A stretch of DNA of 64,000 bases from Amborella trichopoda (taxonomy: Eukaryota; Streptophyta; Magnoliopsida; Amborellales; Amborellaceae). This document shows, in pieces, positions 34,880-46,799 of the stretch; the first letter of the stretch is position 1, and each line of letters opens with the position of its first letter. A program made the position numbers and the translations under genes. The stretch spans positions 4,151,211 to 4,215,210 of the forward strand of contig NW_006498435.1 of the NCBI RefSeq assembly GCF_000471905.2. Direction: 5' to 3'. The notes under the pieces were generated by a model. The model did not search any database, had not been told where the DNA came from, and saw only the letters and a list, made by a program, of their open reading frames with translations.

Positions 34880-35075
34880 GGAGGAAGCACTTTCAATAGA
34901 GCATATCAAACATACAAAGCAGACTTCTCTGGCAAGGAGCTGGCCTATGATGGAGAGCATAACCTGTTCAAAGTGAAGGCCCTTCCATAAAATAACATGG
35001 AGCTCACAGTTGTGCTGGAGGACCTGGCTTTCAACAGATTTCATGAGTTAGGCCTTGCCATGGGTCACCACTCTT
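34880..35075 (+). pseudogene. Conserved short frame after integrase (copy B)
   Basis: In one frame it reads RAYQTYKADFSGKELAYDGE, a short insert, one stop, then NNMELTVVLEDLAF. The same phrases occur in the same frame at 50,604-50,750 in copy Z. The similarity at protein level across two copies suggests an ancestral short coding region or exon downstream of integrase. I do not recognise the family. Confidence 0.5.
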
Positions 35076-35876
35076 CGTTGGCCCAAGTCATCACCATGCG
35101 TGATCATTGCCATACATAACTTAGCACTGCGCACGAACAATGATGAGCACAGCTTGCCGCCGTTCATGAAAGGATCGCCGGGTGAGCAGCTAACACCACA
35201 CACAATTAATGCCACGTGTGTCATGTTGCCGGCCATGCATGACTAACGTCATGCATGACCATCGTCGTCTATGACCTTTGAGCAGCGTCATTCGTGTTCA
35301 AATCCCTCACACATGCCACAAATTGCACACGTGTCCCAAACATGCCGCTTGATAATTTTTAGCAATGATGTGGCCTGACACACGCATACAGATAGTGACT
35401 GTTCGTTGTCAGTGACGGTTCACCTCCTGTAACGGTTTACACCAGGGCCATCGGTTTCCATGCCTGAAACCCTCCTTTTTGGCCTGAGGCCTATTCCTGC
35501 TACTCCCTAGTGGTGAAAAATCACCAGAAAAGTCCCGGAGACTTGTGGAAACCTGTTGAAAACCCACGAAAACCGTCCCGTAGTTCACATTTAAGCCCTT
35601 AGCTTACTTCTCTCACTTCTCGATGTTTTCAAAGCCACTGCCAGGACTACTATGTTTGCCAAAATATCGATGAGCCTTCACCGGGACCCCCTGTGGCTTC
35701 TTTGTGGATGCCGAAAGTCCTTTACAGATGCCCCTATGAATCTTGTGCTCTACAGGAGTGCTCACGTCCCTGTCGAAAGTGCTCGTCAGAAAAAGCCTCT
35801 TTCTCTCTCTGACACTATTAAAAGGGGGTTCACTGTTTTACCTTTGGTAAATCAATGAAATAGGGGTTTTACCCCT

Positions 35877-35884
35877 TATATAAA
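35877..35884 (+). promoter_or_regulatory. TATA-like block in the 3' region
   Basis: TATATAAA in the context ACCCCTTATATAAACGAC. Similar pyrimidine-TATA blocks occur at the equivalent place in two other copies (about 44,658 and 51,921-51,930), each followed by a GACCGGGTCGGG-type cluster. Confidence 0.45.
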
Positions 35885-37079
35885 CGACATTCCTTGAAAT
35901 GGCCCTCACAAGTGGCGAATATCAGACAAGTCCCTAAAGACTAAACTATGATGGGTCGGACCGGGTCGGGCTTAGGCCCGAAGCCCGAACACAGAACACC
36001 GTCGTCCATGTAGCGTTGAGCATCAAGCGTCAAGTGGACTAGGACCGGGTCAAGCCCGAGGCACGAACTCTGACTAAGGTTGTCCATGCAGCTTATGCTA
36101 GCCTCGTGTGTGCCACTGTCACCCATGCTAGTGCCGTTCATGCAATTGTCACTCAGGCTAGCGTCGCACGTGTTACTGCCGCCCATGCTAGTGTTGTGGG
36201 TGTTTGAGCTTAGTCACTGCCATGAGTGTTTTGCCACTACCTCGAGTGGAGTTACCCCCGTGCCCTGGCCTGTCATCCCCAATGGAGTTCCATGCATGCC
36301 ACTGCCTTTCATCCCTAGGGAGTCCTACCTGCATTTAATCTCAAGGGGTCTACACCACGAACATTCCTCATCTGGGTTCATTATATCCCCGGTGAGGCAG
36401 GTTGTCATCCATAGCCTTATTCCCCATGGAGTCTCATCCCTCTCACCTAGCCGTGGTCTAGATGCACGACCCTAAACTGCATGGTCCAAAGCAGAGGTCT
36501 AGTTGCATGACCTTAAACTGCATGGTCCTAGCTGCATGACCCTAAACTGCATAGCCACTGTCGAAGCTACATTCTGGTATTCTTCTATTTTCTGCAATCA
36601 CACACATATGGCAAAAGTTATAAGATAGGTGGGTAGACCTCACTCTTTTCCTCTTTGATGAATGTACACAAGCATGTGCATTCGAAAAGAAAATAAGAGA
36701 AGAAAGATGGGGGAGAGAAGAATTCGACTATGCGGGAGGATCAAAGGCGTGACTAAGCTGGTGAATGATCAGCTTGACGTGGTAGCTTTCAGGATTAGTA
36801 CTAGATGTCATTACCAATATCGACTAGCTAGGCACGATGGTTAGTTTGTCATGACAATAATGCGGGCTAAGCAATCCTGGTACAAGAACATTACGACTAG
36901 ACGATAGGACTACCATGAAAGGCTAACCTCAATCCCTCTTAGTCGAATAAAGGAATAACATAATGAAGGTTATGAGGAAAGAATAAGATGAGAAGAAGGG
37001 AATAAAAAGGTGGGAGAAGAAAGGAAGAGAGGACTATGAAAGATGAAAGGATAAAAGAGAGACAGGGAAGGAAGACGTA

Positions 37080-37920
37080 GTCAGTGCTAAGCATTACCGA
37101 CTGTGTTAGAAGGAAGAGAGAAAAAAACATTCGGCTCTAGGCTTCACCGACTGTGTTTATATTGAGTAGAAGTGAGAGAAGATGCAGTCGGCATTAGGCT
37201 TCACAGACTGTTTCAAAAGAAGAGAGAGAAAATGCAGTCGGCACTAGGCTTTGTCGATTATGTCAGAAGAAGAGGGAGAAATTCACTCGGCGCTAGGCTT
37301 CGCCGACTGTGTCAAAAAAGAAGAGAATGAGAGAACCACCCGACGCTACACTTGCACCGGTTATGATGTGAGAGAAGCAAGAGAGAGAGATCGAGCTGAC
37401 GCTAGGCATGCACTAGTTGTGATGGAAGAGAAGCAAGAGAGAGAGATCAAGCTGGCACTAGGCTTCGTCAACTACAACAGAAGAGAGAAAAATCCAGCCG
37501 ACGTTAGGCTTCACCGAATGCAACAGACGAGAAGAGAGAAATCCAGCCAGCGCTAGGCTTTGCCTACTGTGATAAAAGAGAAGAGAGAGAAATTTAGCCT
37601 GTGCTAGGCTTCGCTGACTGTGACAGAAGAGAAGAGAGAGAAATCCAGTCGGTGCTAGGCTTCACCAACTGTGATAGAAGAGAAGAGAGAGAAATCCAGT
37701 TGGAGCTAGGCTTTGTCGACAGTGACAGAAGAGAAGTGAAAGAAATCCAGCCGGCACTAGGCTTCATTGACTGTGATAGATGAGAAAAGAGAGAAATCTA
37801 GTCGGTACTAGGCTTCACCGATTGTGATAGAAGAGAAGAGAGATAAATTTAGCCGGCGCTAGGCTTCACCGATTGTGACTAAAGAGAAGAGAGAGCTCCA
37901 ACCTGCACTAGGCTTACCGA
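37080..37920 (-). repeat. Tandem array of GTCGG...CCGAC hairpin words
   Basis: About a dozen units of roughly 50-58 bp on the + strand: CAGTCGG(T/C)(G/A)CTAGGCTTC-like, then ACCGACTGTGA(T/C), then AGAAGAGAAGAGAGAGAAAT-type spacer. The arms CAGTCGGTG and CACCGACTG are complementary. This array belongs to the CT-rich part of the inverted LTR. Confidence 0.88.
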
Positions 37921-38308
37921 CTGCATTAGAAGAGGAGAAAAGATGGAGATAGAGATGAGAAGAAGAGAGAAAAAGAGATGGAGACATGAGAAAGAGGGGA
38001 GAGAAAGAGATAAAGATGAGAAGAAGAGAGATATAGATGAGAAAATGGGAGGAGAGAGAAAGAGATAAAGATGAGAAGAGGGGAGGAGAGAGAAAGAGGG
38101 GAGGAGAGAGAAAGAGATAGAGATGAGAAGAGGGGAGGAGAGAGAAAAAGGGAAGGAGAGAAAGTTACTTGCTCGAAGGGTATCGGCCATTTTATTCTCT
38201 CTCCTTTGTCTCTCTCCAAGACGTACCCATAAGCTCAAGTAAAAATCAAAATTTATTGATTGATCCAAGAAGAATAAATCCATCCTTTGTACAATGTGGC
38301 ATTGCCTG

Positions 38309-38316
38309 TTTATATA
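38309..38316 (-). promoter_or_regulatory. LTR TATA box
   Basis: TATATAAA on the minus strand (context TTCTATATAAACAGG), with AATAAATTTTG poly(A)-signal-like sequence about 50-60 bp downstream. Confidence 0.65.
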
Positions 38317-40360
38317 GAATTGGGCTAAAACATGGGTGTACGCCAAAAAACTACCTAAAATTGAAGATAATTGCAATTTAATTGAATTTAAAGAAATTTT
38401 AAAAATGGATGCAAAAGGACTATTTTTCCCCTGCCTAACAATGTGTGGAATTCTAGAACAGTCTCTGTTGCTGCCCATGAACTTACATGATCTTCCGTAG
38501 CTGAAGCGGGGTCGTTCTGATGCTCGTTTGATCGATAGATTATTGTTTTCTTGTAGGGGTCGGTATGGCAATCGTTTTGATACGAACTTCGAGCCGAGCC
38601 ATGAATCATGTTTTTGAGCCGTGATCATGAGACTCGAATTTTGGATGAATCTTGAAACTTGAAAACTTCGGATTGATTGTGTGCTCGTTCCTTGATGTGT
38701 CTTGGTGACTTCTTCAATGAATCACATTGAGCATCTCGTCACGATCATGTTGCAATGAACATAACTTGATTTCGTGTTCGGATGAAGATTTTGTCATCTT
38801 GAGTTTTTGGCCGAAATTTACAGCAGCTTTGACTCCTTCATGTGTAAAATCTAGCAATTCATCGTATGCGAGGTTCGGACCAGAGATAGCCTCAGACCTC
38901 ATGCACATAATGTAATTTCTTTCGTATTGATCAGGTATGCGAGTGTCGTGATCTGACTGCTTGAACGAGGCGTACTACTGCTGAATTTTTTGCAGCTTCC
39001 TTTGCGTATCAACGACTTCCATTTAGTTTTTCTCTCTGCCTGGGCGTCGTCACGAGGCGTACCATATATCGAAGTGCTCATATTGATGAGACGAACACTC
39101 TCACGAAATTTGGGTGTGATCCAACTTAGAACGAGTGAGTTTTAGGCCCCGAAATTGACTGCCCGTGATTGTAAAAATAGCCACCTTTAATGGTGTTTTA
39201 ATGTAGGGTGGCCACAAGGGAATAGTGTGCAGTCGACCCCTCGTCTGTATTTTTCCCATAACTTTATCTTGGAGTTCCCTGTTAAGTCGAAACTTGACCC
39301 AAATGGGTTTTTGACCATTCCAGATCTAATGGCGGTGGTCCCACAACTGTTTAAAGCACCAAAAGTATCGCTCTAGTTACAGGGTCCATTTCAGGGTGCT
39401 AGAGACCGATTTCGCTGAACCTTTTTCTCTGTGTTCACGATGAAACTTGGCAGGTATTCTTTTGAAGTGCTGATGAAGATCTTGACCAATCTGGGGCCAT
39501 TTTGAGACTTTCAGGAATTTCCACTGTTTTGTAGGCTTTATTGACCTACTTCCTATCAGGGACCAAGGTGCTGAAAAATACATTCAAACAGCTTCCTCGA
39601 CCGATTGTTGTGCTTCAAGAGAAGCAAGAAGGTCAATCATTCAAAAAATTTCCTTATGATCAGAGTACCACTGTAGGTCTCGTCTACCGAGTCCAGTTGA
39701 GGGCAGGTTTATTAGCCGATCTCGAAGGTCTGGTAGTGCCGGCTGGGCGAGCTAAAGTCTCTGGCAAGTTTCGTCCTATCTTTATCAGTTTCTTGCCTTT
39801 GTAGTATTTATTTATAGAGTATGTTTGTGACCTCGTGGGAATAATGTTCTTCCTCATGAGACTTGTCTTGCCGTCTTGGCGAGTCTTCGGTCTTTCGAGT
39901 CCTTTTTGCAACTAGACGCAGGATGTTGGAATATTTTCCTTGAAGCTAACATTTTTTGATTCTTGGCATTATGTACCATGGACTTTCTTCTTTTGTGAGG
40001 TATGAAGCCACCTATTGAGGCGAGTACTGCATCAACCTGTTTATTGGTCCAAGTATCCTTTGTGGATTTTCGCTTGAACTTGGGAAGCGGCACCGTAAAG
40101 ACGGTTTTCACCAACTTCTTTTTATTTTGGGACTCTTTTATCCATAACCTTTCGGCTATATCCATCCTTTTCATCCATTTTTACTCACGATGCCCTTTCA
40201 GGTTTTCACCGTGCTCATTTTTTTATTCATGGAACTCTTTTACTCATGGTTTCATGACCATGCCCGTCCATCATCTTTACTCAAGGCGTTTCCTTGTCTA
40301 GGTATACACCATGCCCATTATTTCATCAGTTTTTTTTGTGAAGGCGTGTTTTATGGTCAT

Positions 40361-40548
40361 GCCCCTGAGATCTGTGGATGGTACATTACATCTAAATGTT
40401 TGAGCATCTTAGTTCCAGCATTGCGTGAATCTCCTCGGCGTTCTCGTGGTCCTGTGGCTAGGAAGAAAAAAGTAATAAAGCCAAAGGAAATTTTCTGAAT
40501 GTTGTCCTTCTCACTTCTCTTGAACCACAAACATTCAGCGGGGCAAGC
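40361..40548 (+). other. 3' region end and polypurine tract
   Basis: + strand 3'-region sequence resumes (CATCTAAATGTTTGAGCATC, compare 47,428-47,450). It ends in CGGGGCAAGC (40,539-40,548), the polypurine tract just upstream of the next LTR. Confidence 0.65.
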
Positions 40549-42379
40549 TATTTGAAGATATTTTTCTACACCTTGGTCCCTGATGCTGAATAAAGAGGAA
40601 GCCAGTCAATAAAGCCTTAACATACAGTGAAATTCTTGAGAGTCTCAGAATTTCCCTTGAACGGGTTAGAATCTTCCTAAACACTCTAAAAGGCCACCTA
40701 TCAAGTTTCGTCTCAATTCGACATGTTTAAGGTAGTGCAGACAAAGAAACAATTTCAAAAAAATTAGCCTCTAGCACCCTAAAATGGACCCTATAACTAG
40801 AACAATATTAACGGTGTGTCAAATAGCTATGAGATCACTGTCATTAGATCCAGCACAGTTGAAAGCCCCTATGGGTCAAGTTTCGGGTTAATCGAGCATT
40901 GCAAGATAAAGTTATGAAAACAAGACCAAAATGGGGTAGGCCGCATGCTATTCCCGTGCGGCCTCCCTACACCAATCCCCATTAAAGGAGGCCAACGTGC
41001 ACAGTCTTGAGTAGCAAATTCAAAGGCCCGTATCTCACTCGTTCTAAGTCAGATTGCTTTTAAATTTGAGCGTATTTGTCACATCAAGATGAGCATTTTG
41101 ATATGTAGCACGACCCGTGACGATGCCCGAGCCAAGAGAAAATCTAGAGAGAAGTTCAGGATTGGTGAAGATAATTGCAGAAAATTCAGCAGCAGCACGC
41201 CTCACTCGAGCGGCCAAATCACGAAGCTCGTATACTCGATCGATGTGAAACCAATTGCATTATGTGCATAAGGTTCAAGCCTATCTCTGGTACGAACCTC
41301 GTGTACGATGAACGGTTGGATTTCACACATGGAGGCATCGAAGCTATTGCAAATTTTAGCCTCTAGATTTTCAAATTCCAAAGAAAAACCCAAGTCGAAA
41401 AAGTCTTCATCCGGATACGAAATCGAGCTGCGTTTGTTGCCACGCGATCGTGAAAAAATGCTCAGTGTGATTCAGTGAAGAAACCAAGGAAAAACATCAA
41501 GAAATAAGCACACTATCGATCCAAAGTTTACAAGATTCATCCAAATTTTGAGTCGATGATCGTAGCCTAAAAATACGATCCATGGCTCGAAGTTAGTATC
41601 AAATCTATCGCCATGTCAAGCCCTGCAAGAAAATAATTATCTTCGGTCACCAGAGTAACCTCGAATCATCCACGAAAGATCACGCAAGTTCTAAGGTAGC
41701 AGCAGGGACTGTTTTTTAATTTCACACATTGTTGGGCAGGGGAAAAACAGTCATTTTACACTCAATTTTAGAATTTATTTTAATTCAATTAAATTGTAAT
41801 TATAGTTAATTTAGGTAGTTTTTGGGCATCCACTCATGTTTGGGCCCAATTCTATAAGTGCATGTCAAACAGAATTGTTAAAGGACCCTTGATTATTCAA
41901 TGCTCATCAATAAAATTAGAGAGTTTTCATGTTCAAATTGTGGGCACGACTTGAAGAGAGAGAGGAGAGAGAAAAAAAGGTCTGGTACCCTTTTATGAAG
42001 GTAATTTTCTCTCCCCTTCTCTCATTTCTCTCTTTCTCTCTCCTCATCTATATCTTTCTCTTTCTTTCTCCTCTCATCTGTCTTTCTCTCTCATCATCTC
42101 TATCTCTCTCTATCTCTCTCCTCTCATCTCTCTCTTTCTCTCTCCTCTCATCTCTCTTTTTCTTTCTCCTCTCGCTTATCTTTCTTTCCTATTTCCTCTC
42201 TGATCTTCTTTATCCACTTTCCTTCTCTTTCTTTATTTTTCATTTCTCTTTCTTCTCTTTCTCATTCTCTCTTTGCTCTCTTCGTATTTCTTCTCAGTTC
42301 ATGCATGGCAAAGTCTATCGCCTAGCATGACGTCTTCTTGCTTTAGAGACACGAACAACGAGTCGAGTCTCTGTTAAAG

Positions 42380-43100
42380 TCTCATTATCTTCTCATCTGT
42401 CATGGATGACAGAAGCACATCGTCGTCCATGTTCTCTCTCTCTTCATAATCATCTGTCATGAATGGCAGAAGCACATAGCCGTCCATGTTTCCTCTCCCT
42501 TCTTATTCTCTGACATGGATGGTGAAAGCTCATTGCTACCCATGTCTTCTCTCTCTTCTCTCATTCTTCTGACATGGAAGAGGGAAGTACATCGTTGCCC
42601 ATGTCTTCTCTCTCTTCTCTCATTTTTCTGTCATGGACAGTCGAAGCACATCGTCGCCCATGTCTTCTCTCTCTTCTCTCATTCCCTGTCATGAAGGATG
42701 AAACCACATCGTCACCCATATCTTCTCCCTCTTCTCTCATTCTTCTATCATAAACGGTGGAAGCACATCGTCGCCCATCTCTTCTCTCTCTTCTCTCATT
42801 CCTTGTCATGGACGAAGGAAGCACATCACCGCGCATGTCTTCTCTCCCTTCTCTCATTCTTCTATCATGGACGGCGGAAGCACATCGCTGCCCATGTCTT
42901 CTCTCTCTTCTCTCTTTCCCTGTCAAGGGCAGCGGAAGCTCATCGTCGTCAATGTCTTCTCTCTCTTCTCTCAGTCTTTTATCACGAATGGAGGCTCATT
43001 GTCACCCACGTCTTCTCTCTCTTCTTACCCTTTTGTCTTGAATGGTGGGAGCTCATTGCCGTCCATATTCTTTCCTATCTTTTCTCTCATCGCCATCCAT
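42380..43100 (+). repeat. Array of CATGGACGG...CCCATG hairpin words
   Basis: About eleven units spaced 55-65 bp. Each has CATGGA(C/T)GG or a variant, then (A/G)GAAGC(A/T)CATCG, then (T/C)CG(T/C)CCATG or a variant, followed by a TCTTCTCTCTCTTCTCTC-type spacer. Several frames stay open through the array but are artefacts. Confidence 0.88.
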
Positions 43101-43479
43101 GTCTTCTCTCTCTTCTTTCTTCTCTCTCTCATTTGATCACGAGAGGCTGAGACAAACAATGTCATTGTAGTCTTGTCATCTAGCAGTATTGTCACTGAGC
43201 CAGTCTTAGTTACAGTGCCCTCCTTACTGCCACAATAGGCTAGTCATTGTTTCAGGCTAGTCGATGATCATTCTGGCGTCTAGTAGCATTTTTGTTGTGC
43301 CGATCTAGTTTTCGTGCCCGTCTTGCTACCACATCAGGAAAATCACTTGCTAATCTAGCTGCTGCGTTAGTCTCGCCACCTAGTCAAAATTCCTCTGATC
43401 TACCTCTTTCTTCTTCTTTTACTTACCCTCTTACCCTTTTCTTCTTTTGGATGTGCACGTCTGTGTACATTAGCTCAAA

Positions 43480-43510
43480 GACAAGGTGGGGTCTCTTTCG
43501 GCTCACTTGT
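43480..43510 (+). other. Conserved U5 stem-loop
   Basis: GACAAGGTGGGGTC followed by a loop and CTCACTTGTC. The outer GACAAG/CTTGTC pairs are intact and the inner pairs weaker than in the sister copies. Confidence 0.55.
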
Positions 43511-45392
43511 CCTGTAAAATTAACCATGTGTGAGTGATTGCAGAAACAGGAGAATACAGGCCAAGGTAGGCGATTCCAAACCAATTCTATGACTGGGGGC
43601 TTTCTTCGTGATTTACGAGGGCACCCATGCAAGTCAACCCGAATAAGTCCCGAACCCACCTTAAATTCCTCTCTCATCGGTTTGTATACCTACCCTCGCT
43701 CCTGAGCGAGGTTCTCGAGAGAGTGCTCTCAATGTCTTGGGTTCCGTCGAAACCTGAGACACGTGCTACCTGAATTTCCAGATCCGGAGGGTGAGATCGA
43801 GGCACCTAACCAGTCGTGCACGTAGCCTCTGACACATGCACCCTCTCACATGTCACCTGTCATGAGTACTCACCACCGTGCACAAGCACTACCATGCACA
43901 CTCTTACTTTTGTGTGTACCCATAGCCATGTGCAAGCATTGCCACATGCATTCTTCCCACCGTGCGTGTTCACTATTGTGCATGTGCATGCACTCTGTCG
44001 TGCACGTGATTCTTGTCGTGTGTACACCGTCAGGCGCGCACATATGATGCCTAGAATTTTATGCACGATGCCCTCTTGATGAGTGACCCTTCACATTCCG
44101 TGCACTACGCCTACATGTGCAGTGACTCGCTTCATGAGAATGCGTGACCCTTCAGTTGCCCTATGACCCTTTGGCTGCCCGGTGACCCTTCGGCTCCTTT
44201 GTTAGCCACCTTATTGAAAAAAAACTGACTGTCGTTGGAAGAACCTCTGCAACACACTTGCGGCCCCCATGACCGCCTGAATTTCAAAAACCCCGACGTA
44301 AAACCTTCCCGCAAGGCTTCAACTCCCTCCGAGTTTCATTGATCACTTCATCAGAAAAACATTAGGGTCCCCTAGTTCTCTCCCTACCACTACTATCGAC
44401 TGACCCTTGCACGAAAAAAGGCCCTGTCGCCCTTCTATCCCTTCCCAGCGAAAACTCTTCTCACTGCCCTATCTGCTCCTTCCTCTTCCTGGTGATTTCT
44501 TCTCGCTGGAAAAAGTGCACCAGCTAGCCTTCTTCTTCTTTCTGGTAGGTTCCTCTCGTCGGAAAACTCACTGCTGGAGTTCACCCTCTCACTGCTCAAA
44601 CCCGTTTTCCATTTTCACTAAGGTAAAATGGTAAAAAAAGAGGGAGGTTTAAACTCCTTTTATACCCAGGGGTTCTCGAGGATGCCCCTCACAAAGAAGA
44701 AAGGATACCCAGGTCCAGAAGGTCAAACGACAATGGGCTGGATAGGGTCGGGCTTAGCCTCGAGCCCAAACCCGATGTACTGCCTCTTGCTACCGTGTGC
44801 ATTTTCACTGCCGAGTGTGCCTGTTACTGCTGTTCACATTTTCACTGCCTAACGTGACTCTTACTGTCGTGCATGTTTTCACTGCCGCCATGAGCTTTTT
44901 CAATGTTGAATGCACCTCTCACTATCGTGCACTTCTTGCAACACAAGCTTCTGTCGTGTGTCTTCGACTTCAACAAATTGCTGTTGTACACAGCTCTCCC
45001 TGCACGACTGCCGCAGTGCATGCCCACACCACAAGCTTTCGTGCACTCACCACCAAGCATGTTCGCTGCCATGTGTGCTCCACTGCAGTATGCACCTTGA
45101 CGACCTCTGCGATGATGCTGCCAGACGTGATACCTCTATACTGCCATGTGCAAACTTTTGTTGTTGCACCCACGCCTTTTGCATGCACTTTCATGCACAC
45201 CTTCCCTAACCGGCATGTCTGGGTGCGCATCAGTAGGCCCATTCCCCATGGAGCCTTATCCACTTCACATCTCCCAGTGAGTCCACCTCACACATATGGA
45301 GATCCACACTATGGTCCAACTGTATCATGCTAAACTATAGTGCACATCCTGGCCGCATGATGTTAAACTGCTTTGCGTAAGGGTTCAGTTGT

Positions 45393-45810
45393 ATGACCCT
45401 AAACTATAGTGCATATCCTGACCGCATGATGTTAAACTGCTTTGCATAATGATCCAGTTGTATGACCCTAAACTATAGTGCACGTCCTGACCGCATGACG
45501 TTAAACTGCTTTGTGCAATGGTCCAGCTGTATGACCCTAAAATATAGTGCACATCCTGGCGACATGACGTTAAACTGCTTTGCGCAACGGTCCAACTATA
45601 TGACCCTAAACTATAGAGCCCGTCCTGACCGCATGACATTAAACTGCTTCGCACAAATGGTCCAGTTGCATGACCCTAAACCGCAACACACGTCCTGGCC
45701 GCATGACGTTAAACTGCTTTGCACAATGGTCTAGTTGCATAATCTCAAACTGTAGCACACGTGTTGGCCGCATGACGTTAAAGTACTTCGCTCAAGTCCT
45801 AATGGCATGA
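45393..45810 (+). repeat. 69-bp tandem repeat
   Basis: Units begin ATGACCCTAAACTATAGTGC at 45,393, 45,462, 45,531, 45,600, 45,670 and, diverged, 45,739. Each also contains CGCATGACGTTAAACTGCTT and GGTCCAGTTG. The 69-bp period is divisible by three, so frames stay open in several phases. Related units occur at 20.2 kb, 36.5 kb, 52.77-52.96 kb and 53.23-53.31 kb. Confidence 0.95.
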
Positions 45811-46799
45811 CCTTAAATACGCCTCCATACACGTGTGCCCCCCATTGCACACACGCCTTCTTTATGCCGGCCTCTCCACACACTCATTTACACACAATCT
45901 TCACTTCATCCCCTGTGAGTCTTACCCATGCTCACAAAATGACAAGCCATTCCATCATCCATACTAGTCGTCAGTTAGTGGGTCACCCATTATCCACCTT
46001 CCATTCAAATACCACCCATCATCCATAGATAGTCTCGAGCCACCCTCACTAAATGAGTCTACTCACCACCATGCTCATTCCGTAGCCTTCACATAGCGTC
46101 ATTCACCACCATCATGGTCCAGTTGCATGACCGTAAACTGTAGTCCATGTCCTGGTCGCGTGACATTAATTGCTTTACCCAGGTCCCGAAGGCATGACCT
46201 TAAACCCACCCTTACAAAAAAAAACTAGGCATGCTGTAAACCTAAAAAGGGAACGCCATGAGTAAAAATGACGGACGGGCATGGTCATGAAGCCCCGAGT
46301 AAAAGTATTTCGTAAATAAAAACCAAGCACGGTGCAAACCCGAAATGGGCACTGTGAGAAAAAATGGACAAGAAGGTAGACATGGTCGTCAGGCCATGGG
46401 TAAAAAAGCTTAATAAAAAGGAAGTTTGTGAAAATTGTCTTTACGACACTACTTCCCCCAGTCCAAGTGAAAACCCATAAAGGGCACTCGGACCAATAAA
46501 ACAGGTTGATGCAACGTTCATCTTCACAGGGTAGCTGTAACCAGCATTTTAAGAAGAAAGTCCTCGGTAGCATAATACTCTGCTATCGAGACCTAAAAAC
46601 AAGATCATTCACGAGGCAAAAAATTGTCAAGCCAGGTCAATACCTGCCCACAGTATCCAGGGTAGAGCCGTCTCAAGGATGCCTCAACAAAACCCCTCCC
46701 TGACAAGACCAGATGTTCGGGCAGGCCAACAAAATTGCCATGACTGGACCAGGTAGGATGGGACCTCAGAGGTACCCTTCTTGTTAAAGCAAACCTAAC

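Larger units (their letters stand above)
34555..36570 (+). other. Copy B: 3' non-coding region
   Basis: About 2 kb between integrase and the inverted segment. It holds the conserved short frame (34,880-35,075), GTCATGCATG-type words (35,100-35,330 and 36,060-36,200), a conserved TATA-like block (35,877-35,884) followed by a GGACCGGGTCGGGC palindromic cluster (about 35,960), and ATGACC(C/T)TAAACTGC repeats (36,470-36,552). Such long repeat-filled 3' regions are usual in Ogre-like elements. Confidence 0.7.
36571..40360 (-). mobile_element. Inverted segment: LTR (lacking its end block) plus 3' region
   Basis: Read on the minus strand, this segment contains in order the end of a 3' region (40,360 to 39,591), a polypurine tract-like GGTCGAGGAAGC (39,591-39,602), an LTR starting TGTTTGAATGTATTTTTC at 39,590, a TATA box (38,309-38,316), a CT-rich tract (GA-rich on +, 37,000-38,160) and the TGTGTGTGATTGCAG phrase near 36,600. 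There it stops before the conserved GC-rich end block. It lies between + strand 3'-region sequence on both sides. Edges are approximate (plus or minus 15 bp). Confidence 0.75.
40549..43812 (+). mobile_element. LTR, + strand, 3.26 kb (candidate 3' LTR of copy B)
   Basis: It starts TATTTGAAGATATTTTTC after a polypurine tract and ends CACCTAACCA. It shares all family blocks: U3, TATAAG box near 41,853, AATAAAA near 41,911, CT-rich tract (41,950-43,135), stem-loop (43,480-43,510) and GC-rich end block. Its hairpin words (CATGGACGG...CGCCCATG) are of the same type as those in the 5' LTR of copy B and unlike the other copies, which favours pairing these two LTRs. The flanks (CCTAA at the left of B, GTCGT here) do not match, so the pair is not a simple intact insertion. 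Confidence 0.8.

Noticed and set aside
45385..45734. Possible repeat protein (23-residue repeats) or CRISPR-like array
   Set aside because: The 69-bp period is a head-to-tail tandem repeat without unique spacers, in a retrotransposon 3' region. The frames stay open because 69 is a multiple of three.
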